A DNA stretch of 64,000 bases, from positions 7,626,001-7,690,000 of the forward strand of contig NZ_BAABKV010000001.1 in NCBI RefSeq assembly GCF_039544005.1. The letters are read 5' to 3'. This document shows positions 55,069 to 64,000 of this stretch, piece after piece. Positions within the stretch are counted from its first letter, which is position 1. Each line of letters starts with the position of its first letter. Source of the stretch: Kitasatospora paranensis. Its GTDB lineage: Bacteria > Actinomycetota > Actinomycetes > Streptomycetales > Streptomycetaceae. Under the pieces are notes generated by a model. That model searched no databases. It was not told the DNA's origin and was given only the letters and a program-made list of their open reading frames with translations. The position numbers and the translations under genes are program-made.

Positions 55069-55869
55069 ATGACCACGGCCCCGGCGATCCGCGAAGTCCC
55101 CGACGACCTGGGCACGGTGGTCCGGCTCGGCGCGGTGCGCCGGGTGGTGTCCCTGGTGCCGTCGCTCACCGAGGCCCTGGCCGCGACCGCGCCGGGGCTG
55201 GTGGTGGGCGCGACCGACTGGTGCACCCACCCGACCGGGCTCGCCGTGCCCCGGATCGGCGGGACGAAGAACCCGGACGGTGCGCGGATCGCCGCACTCC
55301 GCCCGGACCTGGTCGTCGCGAACGAGGAGGAGAACCGGGCCGCGGACCTGGACGCGCTGCGCGCGGCCGGGGTCGCCGTCTGGGTGACGGAGGTCCGGGA
55401 CCTGGAGCAGGCCCTCGGCTCGCTCGACCGGATGCTGACCGTCGCCTGCGGCCTGCCCCGGCCGGGCTGGCTGGACGAGGCCGCACGGGCCTGGCGCGAG
55501 CTGCCCGCCCCGGCCGCGGCGCCGGTGCGGGCGGTGGTGCCGATCTGGCGGCGTCCGTGGATGGTGCTGGGCCGCGACACCTTCGCCGGGGACCTGCTGC
55601 GCCGGCTGGGCGTGCACCAGCTGTACGCCGACCACGCCGACCGCTACCCGGCCGTCCCGATCGACGAACTCCTTTCCTGCGAACCGCAGTTGGTGGTGCT
55701 GCCGGACGAGCCGTACCGGTTCGCCGCCGACGACGGCCCGGAGGCGTTCCCGGGGGTGCCCGCGGCACTGCTGAGCGGCCGTCATCTCACCTGGTACGGG
55801 CCGTCGTTGGCCGAGGCGCCGGCCGTGCTGGCCGCGCAGTTGGCCGCGGCCCGCCCGTGGGCGCCGTGA
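55069..55869 (+). CDS. Helical-backbone metal receptor (BtuF/cobalamin-binding-like), no signal peptide
   Basis: 266 residues of the TroA/BtuF superfamily: RRVVSLVPSLTEALAA, then IGGTKNPDGARIAALRPDLVVA, then VWVTEVRDLEQAL. Extracellular binding proteins of this type have a signal peptide, but this one starts directly in the mature-like fold and has no lipobox. It is therefore probably cytoplasmic, like other actinobacterial members annotated as cobalamin-binding proteins. No ABC transporter is adjacent. The ATG at 55069 is leaderless. Confidence 0.87.
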   Translation: MTTAPAIREVPDDLGTVVRLGAVRRVVSLVPSLTEALAATAPGLVVGATDWCTHPTGLAVPRIGGTKNPDGARIAALRPDLVVANEEENRAADLDALRAAGVAVWVTEVRDLEQALGSLDRMLTVACGLPRPGWLDEAARAWRELPAPAAAPVRAVVPIWRRPWMVLGRDTFAGDLLRRLGVHQLYADHADRYPAVPIDELLSCEPQLVVLPDEPYRFAADDGPEAFPGVPAALLSGRHLTWYGPSLAEAPAVLAAQLAAARPWAP

Positions 55870-55873
55870 CCGG

Positions 55874-56591
55874 TCATCCCCGGCTTCCCCGCGCAGCCGG
55901 GCGAGTTGCAGGGCGGCGCTCTCCAGCAGCATCTCCAGGGCCGACGGGTAGGCGCTGTCCTTCATCCGGGCGGCGAGCAGGCCGGCGGTCGCGGAGATGT
56001 TCGGGTGGCTCTCCGCGGGCAGTCGGGCGTAGGTGGACTCCCACATCCGTTCGTCGGCCTCGCGGGCGGCGGCCGGGAGGGCGAGGAGGCCGCGTCCAGC
56101 GCGGCGAAGGCCAGGCTCTGGTCGATGAACGCGTGGTAGATCCGCACCGCGGCCGGGTCGGGGAAGCCGGCGCCGCGGAGCAGCCCGAGGACGGCCTCGT
56201 CGGCGGCCACCTCGCGGGCCCGGCCGGTGACCCGGCTGGCGGTGAGCACCGCCGCCTGCGGGTGGGCCAGGTAGGCGCGGTGGATGCGCAGCCCGAGGTC
56301 GCGCAGGTCGGACTGCCAGCGGCCGCCCGGTGCCCAGCCGTCCAGGGCGCGGCCGATCAGCTCGTCGCCGATGGCCAGCGTCAGCTCGTCCATCCCGGCG
56401 AAGTACCGGTAGAGGGCGCTCGGGTCCGCGCCGAGCGCGAGGCCGAGCCGGCGGGCCGTGAGGCCGGCGCCGCCGTGCTCGCGCAGCATGCGCAGCGCGG
56501 TCTCCACGATGAGGCGCTCGGACAGCACGGCGCCCTGGCGGGTCGGCCGCCGACGCCTGCGGTCGCCCTCGGCCACCACCTGCTTCGCCAT
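55874..56591 (-). CDS. TetR-family regulator (two frame breaks)
   Basis: About 239 residues from the ATG at 56591 (GAGGAG upstream). DNA-binding domain: LIVETALRMLREHGGAGLTARRL and LGADPSALYRYFAGMDEL. Breaks near 56084 and 55880 are both one missing base. The first restores AALDAALLALPAAAREADER, the second the stop codon at 55874. It is divergent from the saccharopine-dehydrogenase gene over 113 nt containing an AACG-N7-CGTT element. Confidence 0.85.
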
Positions 56592-56624
56592 CGGCCCGCT
56601 CCTCACCTGCCCGATCCTTATGCC

Positions 56625-56639
56625 AACGCCATTGACGTT
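56625..56639. promoter_or_regulatory. Operator candidate AACG-N7-CGTT
   Basis: A 15-nt imperfect palindrome in the centre of the divergent region, in the only AT-richer patch there. It is likely bound by the adjacent TetR protein. Confidence 0.45.
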
Positions 56640-56704
56640 ATCACCCGCCGAGGAGTTGCATCGGGTCACCGGAGGCGGGAGCCTCGGATGGGAAAGAGGT
56701 CATC

Positions 56705-57925
56705 ATGCGCATACTTCTCGTCGGCGCCGGCGGTGTCGGCACGGCCATCACCCGGATCGCGGCCCGCCGCGACTTCTTCGAGCACATGGCCGTCGCCGAC
56801 TACGACCCGACGCGGGCCGAGGCGGCGGTCGCCGCGCTCGGCGACGCGGGCAGCCGCTTCAGCGCCCACCGGGTGGACGCCTCGGACCGTGCGGCGGTCA
56901 CCGCGCTGCTCACCGAGCACCGCTGCGACGTCCTGCTGAACGCCACCGACCCGCGGTTCGTGATGCCGCTGTTCGAGGCGGCGCTGGCGGGCCGCGCGCA
57001 CTACCTGGACATGGCGATGTCGCTGTCCGCCCCGCACCCCGACCGCCCCTACGAGGAGTGCGGGGTCCGGCTGGGCGACGCCCAGTTCGAGCAGGCCGAG
57101 CTGTGGGAGAAGTCCGGCCGGCTGGCGCTGGTCGGCATGGGCGTCGAGCCGGGCCTGTCCGACGTGTTCGCCCGCCACGCCGCCGACGAACTCTTCGACG
57201 AGATCGAGGAGATCGGCATCCGGGACGGGGCGAACCTCACCGTCGAGGGCTACGACTTCGCCCCCTCGTTCAGCATCTGGACGACGATCGAGGAGTGCCT
57301 CAACCCGCCGGTCGTCTTCGAGAAGGACCGCGGCTGGTTCACCACGGAGCCGTTCAGCGAGCCGGAGGTCTTCGACTTCCCGGAGGGCATCGGCCCGGTC
57401 GAGTGCGTCAACGTCGAGCACGAGGAGGTGCTGCTGGTGCCCCGCTGGGTCGACGCCCGACGGGTCACCTTCAAGTACGGGCTCGGCGACGACTTCATCG
57501 GCAAGCTGAAGACGCTGCACGCGCTCGGCCTGGACAGCACCGCGCCGGTGACCGTGGCCAGCGACCTCGGGCCGGCCCGGATCTCGCCGCGGGACGTCGT
57601 CGCCGCCGTCCTGCCCGACCCGGCGACGCTCGGCGACCGGATGCACGGCAAGACCTGCGCGGGCACCTGGGTCAAGGGCACCAAGGACGGCGCGCCGCGC
57701 GAGGTCTACCTCTACCACGTGGTCGACAACCAGTGGTCGATGCGCGAGTACGGCTCGCAGGCCGTGGTGTGGCAGACGGCGATCAACCCGGTGGTCGCCC
57801 TGGAACTCGTCGCCGCCGGCACCTGGGCCGGCTCGGGCGTGCTCGGCCCCGAGGCCTTCCCGGCCCGCCCGTTCCTGGAGCTGCTCACCGCCTACGGCTC
57901 GCCCTGGGGCCAGCGCGAGCAGTGA
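56705..57925 (+). CDS. Saccharopine dehydrogenase family protein
   Basis: 406 residues. An N-terminal Rossmann fold (ILLVGAGGVGTAITRIAARR) is followed by a catalytic domain with NATDPRFVMPLFEAAL and LVGMGVEPGLSDVFARHAAD. The group includes saccharopine and homospermidine/carboxynorspermidine-type dehydrogenases; the exact amine or amino acid substrate is open. The ATG at 56705 has AAAGAGG upstream. It is probably repressed by the divergent TetR. Confidence 0.9.
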   Translation: MRILLVGAGGVGTAITRIAARRDFFEHMAVADYDPTRAEAAVAALGDAGSRFSAHRVDASDRAAVTALLTEHRCDVLLNATDPRFVMPLFEAALAGRAHYLDMAMSLSAPHPDRPYEECGVRLGDAQFEQAELWEKSGRLALVGMGVEPGLSDVFARHAADELFDEIEEIGIRDGANLTVEGYDFAPSFSIWTTIEECLNPPVVFEKDRGWFTTEPFSEPEVFDFPEGIGPVECVNVEHEEVLLVPRWVDARRVTFKYGLGDDFIGKLKTLHALGLDSTAPVTVASDLGPARISPRDVVAAVLPDPATLGDRMHGKTCAGTWVKGTKDGAPREVYLYHVVDNQWSMREYGSQAVVWQTAINPVVALELVAAGTWAGSGVLGPEAFPARPFLELLTAYGSPWGQREQ

Positions 57926-57957
57926 GTCCCGCCGGCCCCGGCCGGGGCCGGCGGGAC
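57926..57957. terminator. Bidirectional terminator, saccharopine dehydrogenase / GH5
   Basis: GTCCCGCCGGCCCC (57926-57939) pairs perfectly with GGGGCCGGCGGGAC (57944-57957). It sits between convergent stops. Confidence 0.8.
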
Positions 57958-57961
57958 CCGG

Positions 57962-59889
57962 TCAGGAGAGCGGCCGGCAGAGCAGGGCGTCCGGGGTGCC
58001 GGAGGAGCCGACCCGGGTGGTGAACGCCACCCCGGCCGCGTACTCGTCCGCCGCGCACTGGCCCTTGTAGGCGCCGTACGCGAACTCCCCGCCCGGGCCG
58101 CCGGCCGGCCGGGCGTCGCCGTGGTCGAACCAGACCGTGCGGCCGGCCGTTCCGAGCGGGTCGCGGGCCGCTGCGCACAGCACGGCCGACGTCCGGGCGC
58201 CGCGCAGGCTGTAGCCGATCAGGTACCGGCCGGCGGCGCACTGGAGCTTCGTCCAGCCCGGTGCCCAGTCGCCGCCGGCGGGGACGTTCCGCTCGTCGCG
58301 GACCACCTCCGCGTCGCCGCTCGGCGCCCGCAGACCCCGAGGGCGCCGCTGTCGGTGCACAGGCCCCGGCCACCGGAGTGCGCGAGGCCGGCCAGCCGTT
58401 CGCCGTCCGGGCAGACCGCCTTGCGGGCACCCGCATCCCAGTCGCCCTGGGCGCGGACCCGCAGCGACTGCACGGCGTCGCTGTGATCGGTGTCGAGCAT
58501 GTGCCACGCCGCAGTGGCGGGTACCCGGCCGGTGCGGCCGGGCGCGGTCAGCAGCCGGTCGAAGGCGTCGGCCCGCCAGTCCGGGCCGTCCAGGATGCCG
58601 GAGCGGTGGCCGGCCGCGTCGTAGCGCAGCAGCGCCCAGCTGTCGCCCTGGCCGCCGTCGCCGCGCCAGCCGACCAGCGGCCAGTAGGCGACGTCGGCGT
58701 CGGCGGCGGCCAGGTCGTCGGCGAAGTGCGCGAACCAGGCGCGCGGGGCGGCGCCGGTCTCGTCGGCGCCGATGCCGAACTCGCTGACCCAGACCGGCGC
58801 GGTGAAGTGCTGCCCGCCCTCGGCGGCGACGTACAGCGCCTCCTGGTACAGCGCGTCGCGCAACTGGTCGGCCGTGAGGTCCTGGTAGCGCGGATCGTGG
58901 GTCTCGCCGAGACCGGTGGCGCCGCTGTGGTTCGGCCCGGTGTAGCCGTAGAAGTGCGCCGAGTAGACGAGCTTGCCGGAGGTGACCAGGGTGTGCGAGA
59001 GGGAGCGGACGGGGGTCAGCGTCGGGCGGCCGTGCGGTAGTCCGTCGGCGGGGATGCCCGTCCAGTTGATGCCCTCGACGACGATCAGCAAGTCCGGCGA
59101 GCCCTCGGTGAGGATGCGGTCGCCCGCCTCCTGCGCGGCGGCCTCCCAGTCGTGCGCGTCGCCCAGGCCCCAGTTGGGGTCGTCGAGGACGTCGCGCCGG
59201 ACCTCGTTGTAGAGGTCGGCGCCCACCACCCGCTTGTTCTCGCGGTAGCGGCGGGCCATGAACACCCAGTCGTCCTCCCACTGGCGGGTGGAGCGCGAGC
59301 TGTTCCAGCGTTCGTTGCCGTCGACGCCGCAGCACCAACGGGTTGTGCCCGTGTGGTTGTTGAGGATCACCGCGAACCCGGAGCCGGTCAGTGCCGCGAT
59401 CACCGCGTCGTACACCTGGAGCGGGGTGAGCCCGCGCAGCTGGGGGTTGGCCGCGACGGCCGCGTCGGGGACGGGCGCGGTCTCGTGGATCATCTGGTTG
59501 GAGAACGGCAGCCGGATGCTGTTGAAGCCGAGCCGGTGGAAGTCGTCCAGCAGGGCCGGCAGGCCCGCCCGGTCGAGGCCGAGCGGAATGCCGTGGGAGT
59601 CCTGCCCGGCGTGGTGGTTCGCGGGGTCGGCGATGTCCCCCGAGCCCGTCCAGGAGCCCTGCGCGCCGTCCCAGTTGCCGGCCTCAAGCCGGAACCGGTT
59701 GCCGTTCGCGTCCACGATCCAGCGGCCCCGGGTGGAGAGCGGGGCCGTCCAGTCCGCCGACACCGCCGTGGCGGTGGGCGCGGCGGCGGCCGCCGCGGGC
59801 GCGGTGCCCGGTGCGCCCGCGAGGAGCGCCAGCGTGGCCAGGAGGGCGAGCAGCGGTGCGACGGGTGACCGGTGCCTGGTCGTTGTCAT
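57962..59889 (-). CDS. Secreted GH5 glycoside hydrolase with Cys-rich C-terminal domain (one frame break)
   Basis: About 642 residues. A signal peptide (about 1-36) precedes a GH5 cellulase-like barrel (about 50-440). The acid/base Glu is in ADLYNEVRRD and the nucleophile Glu in APVWVSEFGIG. A further 150-residue C-terminal domain has six or more Cys (CPDGERLAGLAHSGGRGLC, later LQCAAGRYLIGYSLRG), probably disulfide-linked and involved in binding. A -1 break near 58330 is repaired by one G (GVCGAPSGDAEVV). The ATG is at 59889 with a weak GCAGG site. The polysaccharide substrate is open. Confidence 0.88.
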
Positions 59890-60122
59890 CGAGGCCTGCC
59901 CGGGGACGAGGGTGGGGGAGCGGTGGCGCAGAGGTGCTTCCCGGCCTGATGCGCCGCCAACCCCTGTTCTGTGCACGTCATAGGTAGAGGCCCGGGCGGT
60001 GTCGTGATTCGCGGCGGCCGGAATCGTACGCCCGGGGCTGGTGTGGCTGAGGTGGCCCTGTCATGATGCGGGGTCAGAAAGTCCGTACGGAGTTCGAACC
60101 GATCGACACCGAAGGAGTCATC

Positions 60123-60302
60123 ATGCTGACCACCGCCGAGCAGATCCGCGCGCTCAAGGACGAGGACTTCCGCCTGGGCCTGGGCCAGGGGTACGAGCTC
60201 CACCCGGCCGGCAACCCGGCGGACGAGGTCTACACCTCGGCCGCGCTGCTCTCCAACACCTGTCAGTCCGTCGCCAGTTGCGCGCGGGTCTGCAGCTTCT
60301 GA
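60123..60302 (+). CDS. lanA: Class II lanthipeptide precursor (LanA)
   Basis: 59 residues from the ATG at 60123 (AAGGAG at 7 nt). An in-frame ATG at 60063 has no binding site. The leader is acidic and helical (LKDEDFRLGLGQGYELHPAG), with an HPAG like that of actagardine-type leaders. The C-terminus ends SNTCQSVASCARVCSF. It has three Cys, preceded by Ser and Thr at ring-forming distances, which gives up to three lanthionine or methyllanthionine bridges. The last 23 residues hold eight Ser/Thr. The leader has no GG cleavage site; removal might occur after the PAGNPADEV stretch, which is inference. The LanM gene follows after 73 nt. Confidence 0.85.
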   Translation: MLTTAEQIRALKDEDFRLGLGQGYELHPAGNPADEVYTSAALLSNTCQSVASCARVCSF

Positions 60303-60375
60303 CCAGCTGTCCGGCGGCGCGGCGCCACCGTGCCGCGCCGCCGGACACCCGTACCGGGCAGGAAGGGCGGCCGAC

Positions 60376-63300
60376 GTGCCGGACACCTCAGAGCTGCGGC
60401 GGTCGGCGGCCAGGGCCGTCCCGCTCGCCCACCGCGGCCGGGCCGCCGCACCGCAGGCCCCCGACCCGGAGGCCGACGACCGCGCCCGGCGCCGGGCCGC
60501 CCGCTGGCAGGCCCAGCGGCCGTTCGACGCACCGGGCTGGTTCGACCGGCGGCTCGCCGCCGACGGGCTCGACCCCGCCGAACTCGCGCTGCTGCTCGGC
60601 GAGTCGCCCACCGCCCTGGCCGCCCGCCTCGGCCCGCAGGGCTGGGCCGACCGGCTCGCCGACGCCTTCGACCGCGCACCCGCCCCGGCCGCCGCACCCC
60701 GGACGGCGACGAGCACCCCTTCGCCGTCCTCGCCGCCCCGCTGATCGCCGCCGCCCGCGACCGGCTCACCACCGCGCTCACCGCCCTCGGCCCCACCCCG
60801 CTGGGCAGCCCCGCCGACCTCACCGCGATGCTGCTGCCCGCGCTCACCGGCACCGCCCATGCGATGGCCGTCCGCACCCTGATCGTCGAACTCCACGTCG
60901 CCCGCCTCACCGGCCGCCTCACCGGCGCCACCCCCGAGGACCGCTACCGCGACTTCCTGCGGCTCCTCGCCGAGCCCGCCGAGGCGATCCGCATCCTCGC
61001 CGAACACCCCGTCCTGGCACGCCGGCTGACCACCGCCGCCGACCAGTGGGCCGACACCGGCCGCACCCTGCTGCACCGCCTCGCCGCCGACCTGCCCGCC
61101 GTGGCCCGGACGTTCGCCGCAGGCGCCGACCCCGGGCCGCTGACCGCGATCCGCACCGGCCTCGGCGACGCCCACCGCGGCGGCGCCACCGTCGCCGGCC
61201 TCACCTTCGCCGACGGCACCCGCATCGTCTACAAACCCCGCCCGCTCGACGTCGACGTGCACTTCCAGGCCCTCGTGCGCCGGCTCAACCCACAGTTGCG
61301 GCTGCCCCTGCTCGACGTCCCCCTGCTGGCCCGCGACGGCTACGGCTGGATGGCCCACGTCACCGCCCGGCCCTGCCGCGACGCCACCGAACTGCACGCC
61401 TTCTACCACCGCGCCGGCACCCTCGCCGCCCTGCTCCACCTCACCGACGCCGTCGACTGCCACGCCCAGAACCTGCTCGCCGTCGGCGACCAGCCCGTCC
61501 TGGTCGACCTGGAGGCGCTGCTCCACCCCGACCTGCACGAACCCGCCAAGGACCTCTCCCACGCCGAGCGCCTCGCCCGCCACGACGCCGCCCACTCCGT
61601 GCTGCGCTCCGGCCTGCTCCCGCAGCGGATGTGGGACGAGGACGGCAATGGCGGCACCGACCTCTCCGCACTCGGCTGGGACCCGTCCCGGCTGCCGCCC
61701 CGGCCCGCCCCCGAGGTCGTCGGGCTCGGCACCGACGAGATCCGCATCGAGTACCGCCCGGCCCCCGTCGAAGCTCCCGGCAACCGCCCCCTGCCGCCCG
61801 ACCGGCCGTTGTGCCTCGCCGACCACGCGGACGCCGTCGACGCCGGCTTCACCGAGGCCTACCGGCTGCTCGCCGCCGACCGGGAGCAGGTCGACCTCCT
61901 GCTCACCGCGTTCGCCCGCGACGAGACCAGGCTGCTGCGCCGCGACACCCTGGAGTACCGCAGCCTGCTCGCCACCGCCTGCCACCCCGACCTGCTGCGC
62001 GACGCCCTCGACCAGGACCGGCACCTCGACCGCCTCTGGGCGCTCGCCGCCTGGGAGGACAGCGTCGGCGGCTTCGTCGCCCACGAGCACGCCGACCTGT
62101 GGAACAACGACGTCCCGGTGTTCACCATCCGTCCCGACGGGGTGCACGCCCGCTCCAGCACCGGGGCCGTCATCCCGGACGTCACCGACCGGCCCGCCCT
62201 GGACGTCGCCCGGGAGAAGCTCGCCGCCTTCGGCGAGGACGACCTCGCCCGCCAGCGCCGGCTGCTGCGGCTCTCCCTCACCACCGCCGACGGCGCCGCG
62301 GAACCCCGCCGTACCCCCACCACCGCCGAACCCCGCACGCCGGCCACCGCCGAACCCCGCGCCACACCCGTCCCGGACCCGGGCCCGCCCCGCGACCCCG
62401 ACGGCTCCGCCCTGCGCTCCCGCGCCCTCGCCAAGGCGGCCGAGGCCGCCGACGACCTCCTGCGCGAGGCCTACCGCGGGCCCGACGACCTCGCCTGGAC
62501 GGGCCCCAACTGGGCCCCGCCCGGCCGCTGGGCGCCCGCCGAACTCGGCCCCGACCTGTACAGCGGCACGGCGGGCATCGTCCTCTTCCTCGACCGGCTC
62601 GCCCGCGTCACCGGCGACACCGGCCACCGCAGGTCCGCCGACGCGGCCACCGCCACGCTGCGCCGTCAGATCCGCCGCCGCACCGACCGGCTCGGCGGCG
62701 GCATCACCGGCACCGGCGGGCTGCTCTACACCCTCGCCCAGCTCACCGCGGACCGCCCCGACCCCGAACTCGACACCCTCGCCGAGGCGCTGGTCGCCCG
62801 CGCCGCTGCGACCGCGGCCGACGACACCTGGTACGACGTCATCGCCGGCAGTGCCGGCACCATCGGCGGACTCGCCGCCTGGGCCGCCGTCCGTCCCGGC
62901 GCCGCCGTCACCGACGCGCTCGCCCGCTGCGCCCGGCACCTGGCCGACCGGGCACGGCCGCACCCGGAGGGCGGCGTCGGCTGGCTGCCGCAACCGCTCG
63001 CCGCCACCGTCGACCGCCCGCTCGCGGGCTTCGCGCACGGCTGCTCCGGCATCGCCTGGGCGCTCGTCACGGCCGCCCGGCTGCTCGGCGACGACCGCCT
63101 GCCCGACCTGGCCCGCGCCGCCTTCGCCCACGAGCGCACGCTCTACGACCCGGCCGCCGGGAACTGGCGGGACGTCCGTGAGGACCCGGCCGTCCGCGAA
63201 CACCCGGTGCTCTGGTGCCACGGCGCGGCGGGTGCCGCCCTGGCCCGGGCCGAGACCGCCGACCTGCTCGACGACCCCGAGCTGCGCGCCGAGCGGGCCG

Positions 63301-63590
63301 CCGCGCTGACCACTGTCGCGCAGTCCGGATTCGGTCTCAACTCCTCGCTCTGCCACGGCGACCTCGGCAACATCGACGTGCTCCGGCTTTCCGGCGCGCC
63401 GTATGTCGGGGCGGCCGCCGCCGCGCTGGACACCCTCGACCGGGACGGCTGGGCGTGCGGCCTCCCGCACGGCGTCCGGAGCCCGTCGCTGATGGTCGGT
63501 GTGGCCGGCATCGGCCACGGCCTGCTGCGACTGGCCTCGCCCGAGGCCGTCCCCTCCGTCCTCGCCCTGCGACCCCCGCAGACCGGCTGA
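60376..63590 (+). CDS. lanM: LanM class II lanthipeptide synthetase (one frame break)
   Basis: About 1071 residues. The N-terminal dehydratase (DUF4135 kinase-like lyase, about 120-640) phosphorylates and eliminates Ser/Thr of the precursor. Visible elements are TRIVYKPRPLDVD at about 283, TDAVDCHAQNLLAV and VLVDLEALLHP. The C-terminal LanC-like cyclase (about 720-1065) adds Cys to the dehydroresidues. Zinc ligands are Cys in VLWCHGAAG (about 947), and Cys-His in SLCHGDLGN (about 993); FAHGCSGIAW and GTAGI are also present. The start is GTG 60376 with AGGAAGGG upstream. One -1 break near 60702 lies in a C4 run; an extra C gives RTPDGDEHPFAVL. No transporter or protease gene is seen next to it. 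Confidence 0.93.
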
Positions 63591-63667
63591 CACTGCCCTG
63601 CCCCGTGCCCGCCTCGCACCGCCCCGCCCCGCCCGGAAAACGGCTCGCCGGTCGCCCGCCGCGGTGC

Positions 63668-63673
63668 GAGGAT
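63668..63673 (+). promoter_or_regulatory. -10 box (GAGGAT), leaderless acetyltransferase gene
   Basis: GAGGAT lies 7 nt before the ATG at 63681. Confidence 0.5.
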
Positions 63674-63680
63674 GACGCGC

Positions 63681-64000
63681 ATGACCCGGGTGTCCCTGGT
63701 ACGCACCGCTGTTCTGCACACCGCCGACCTCGACGACGCGACGCGGGCCGTGGCCCGAGCCCTGCTCGACGAGGTCTTCGCGCCCGAGATGACGGACGAG
63801 GACTGGGAGCACTGCCTCGGCGGCGTCCACGCGCTGGTGTGGGAGGGCACCGTGCTCGTCGGACACGCGGCCCTCGTGCAGCGCCGGCTCGTCCACGCCG
63901 GCCGGGCGCTGCGGACGGGCTACGTGGAGGGCGTCGCCGTCCGCGCCGGCTCACGCGGCCGCGGCTACGGCGCCGCGATGATGGCCGAACTCGAACGGGT
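63681..64000 (+). CDS. AAC(2')-type aminoglycoside 2'-N-acetyltransferase (3' end beyond the window)
   Basis: 106 codons are present and the frame is open at the window end. The sequence VHALVWEGTVLVGHAALVQRRL followed by RTGYVEGVAVRAGSRGRGYG matches the AAC(2')-I family closely, as does DEDWEHCLGG, including the acetyl-CoA-binding RxxGxG/A motif. Family members acetylate the 2'-amino group of aminoglycosides; in many actinomycetes they are intrinsic and may modify other amines. The ATG at 63681 is leaderless (GAGGAT 7 nt upstream). It is separated from lanM by 90 nt and has its own promoter, so membership in the lanthipeptide locus is unproven. Confidence 0.88.
   Translation, partial: MTRVSLVRTAVLHTADLDDATRAVARALLDEVFAPEMTDEDWEHCLGGVHALVWEGTVLVGHAALVQRRLVHAGRALRTGYVEGVAVRAGSRGRGYGAAMMAELER

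Noticed and set aside
59886..63896. Very long open frame antisense to lanM and the lanthipeptide precursor
   Set aside because: It is a product of GC-rich codon bias. Its translation is Gly/Val/Glu-rich low complexity with no domain, while the plus strand carries clear LanM motifs.
1..64000. tRNA or rRNA genes, insertion sequences, phage or plasmid integration sites
   Set aside because: Reading both strands I found no tRNA-like cloverleaf, transposase, integrase or terminal inverted repeats.

Overview
The window is very GC-rich actinobacterial DNA with Streptomycetaceae habits (Streptomyces or Kitasatospora): almost every codon ends in G or C, GTG starts are common, and many genes are leaderless, with a -10 hexamer 6-7 nt before the start codon. 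It also carries several SpoIIE-type phosphatases with ATPase domains, secreted glycoside hydrolases and a Ser/Thr kinase with a long Pro/Tyr-rich tail. No rRNA, tRNA, CRISPR array, insertion sequence or phage gene was recognised. I see 50 protein genes (two cut by the window ends) and one gene remnant.

Layout. 1-10.4 kb: a truncated drug-type MFS exporter, a small secreted protein with five AVGGD repeats, a 1247-residue PAS/GAF/PP2C/ATPase regulator, an RluA-type pseudouridine synthase, an ATP-dependent DNA ligase and a second MFS exporter with a cytoplasmic C-terminal extension. 10.4-14.3 kb: two more SpoIIE-type regulators, one of which has lost two metal-binding aspartates of its phosphatase domain. 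14.4-18.9 kb: an amino-acid/peptide operon (APC permease, small membrane protein, M20 dipeptidase, M24 aminopeptidase). 19-29 kb: a sigma-like membrane-anchored protein, two LacI regulators, a patatin/TetR divergent pair, an aminoglycoside-phosphotransferase-fold kinase and a secreted GH16 glucanase. 29-35.6 kb: a DUF6445-type protein, the pnuC-nadR NAD salvage operon, an RsbW-like ATPase, a broken TetR/FAD-monooxygenase remnant and a secreted four-repeat NlpC/P60 protein. 36-44 kb: an I36 protease inhibitor, lipoproteins, a DUF305-like protein, a Ser/Thr kinase, an L,D-transpeptidase, a SHOCT protein and a secreted phosphodiesterase. 44-60 kb: regulators, oxidoreductases, an exonuclease, another MFS/TetR pair, a Tat-like amidase, a coupled lipid kinase/lipid phosphatase pair, a FUSC protein, a metal-receptor protein, a saccharopine dehydrogenase with a divergent TetR, and a GH5 glycosidase. 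60-64 kb: a class II lanthipeptide precursor and its LanM synthetase, then an AAC(2')-type acetyltransferase cut by the window end.

The most interesting system is the lanthipeptide locus (60123-63590): a 59-residue precursor with three cysteines at its C-terminus, directly followed by a full-length LanM. Other points of interest are a GAGAGCGCTCTC operator found at two distant loci, the degenerate PP2C regulator and the AVGGD-repeat secreted protein.

An important caveat: 14 genes are interrupted by frame changes, 21 in all, and every one has the sign of a single missing base. Most lie in short runs of C or G. The downstream frames keep intact family motifs, so I treat these as consensus errors and annotate the genes as whole. 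Coordinates given for those genes span the break.
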